Source of the DNA: Desulfovibrio sp. Dsv1 | GTDB taxonomy: Bacteria; Desulfobacterota; Desulfovibrionia; Desulfovibrionales; Desulfovibrionaceae | Assembly (NCBI GenBank): GCA_000403945.1 | Contig: APFI01000058.1 | Location: 1 to 42,677, forward strand | Direction: 5' to 3' | DNA: 42,677 nucleotides | Part shown: positions 41,848 to 42,677 of the stretch, one piece after another | Position numbering within the stretch: the stretch's first letter is position 1 | Layout: each line of letters begins with the position of its first letter | Translations under genes and position numbers: made by a program | The notes under the pieces: model-generated | Seen by the model: the letters and a program-made list of their open reading frames with translations, nothing else | What the model was told of the DNA's origin: nothing | Databases searched by the model: none

Positions 41848-42677
<830 letters not shown>

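Overview
The window is a 42.7 kb, GC-rich, gene-dense stretch whose gene content and order point to a member of the Desulfovibrionaceae (Desulfovibrio or a close gut relative). The main reasons are the birA - pyruvate carboxylase - PEP-synthase-like order with unusually long enzymes, the phoH - HD phosphohydrolase - ybeY trio, a sigma-54-type promoter, and TAXI-type TRAP transport with a DUF1850 gene. Both ends look like contig ends, not chosen boundaries. The first 50 bases are an exact inverted copy of bases 2520-2569, and the last 36 bases are a pure TC dinucleotide run.

Region 1 (1-10.65 kb, minus strand) is one long operon centred on the Srf proteins. In transcription order it encodes a glycine-zipper lipoprotein, a membrane-anchored trypsin-like protease, a SrfA-like protein with TonB-like layout, the Hsp70/actin-fold SrfB, the P-loop GTPase SrfC, a membrane protein with Sel1-like repeats, and a truncated SH3-like secreted protein. 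Every partner apart from SrfB and SrfC carries a membrane segment, signal peptide or lipobox. I read the cluster as one envelope-spanning nucleotide-driven machine of unknown purpose; it is the best candidate here for an undescribed system.

Region 2 (10.7-17.2 kb) holds transport. A plus-strand TRAP-TAXI operon (receptor, DUF1850 protein, fused permease) ends at a bidirectional terminator. Facing it is a sodium:solute symporter preceded by a 40-residue accessory membrane protein. Their leader encodes a 19-residue peptide rich in Phe and Tyr followed by an intrinsic terminator, the layout of a translation-coupled attenuator. A TetR-family regulator lies upstream.

Region 3 (17.2-30.6 kb) is mostly housekeeping. 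On the minus strand are gmhA, an FmdB-type zinc ribbon, hemC and a Lon-related protease. On the plus strand are nadK, an overlapping ARMT1-like gene, and gatB. These are followed by a minus-strand five-repeat protein under a sigma-54-like promoter, divergent from phoH, a 7TMR-HD phosphohydrolase gene and ybeY.

Region 4 (31.1-40.5 kb) has a CCA-type tRNA nucleotidyltransferase gene whose start codon touches that of birA, then birA, pyruvate carboxylase with a C-terminal zinc ribbon, and a 1191-residue PEP-synthase-like enzyme. Biotin ligase, the biotin enzyme and a PEP/pyruvate enzyme together suggest a pyruvate-oxaloacetate-PEP node.

Region 5 (40.5-42.7 kb) contains a decayed IS256-type transposase, a 57-residue membrane protein translationally coupled to a QueD/PTPS-family enzyme, and an 830-base tail without a gene I can support. 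I saw no rRNA, tRNA or CRISPR array.
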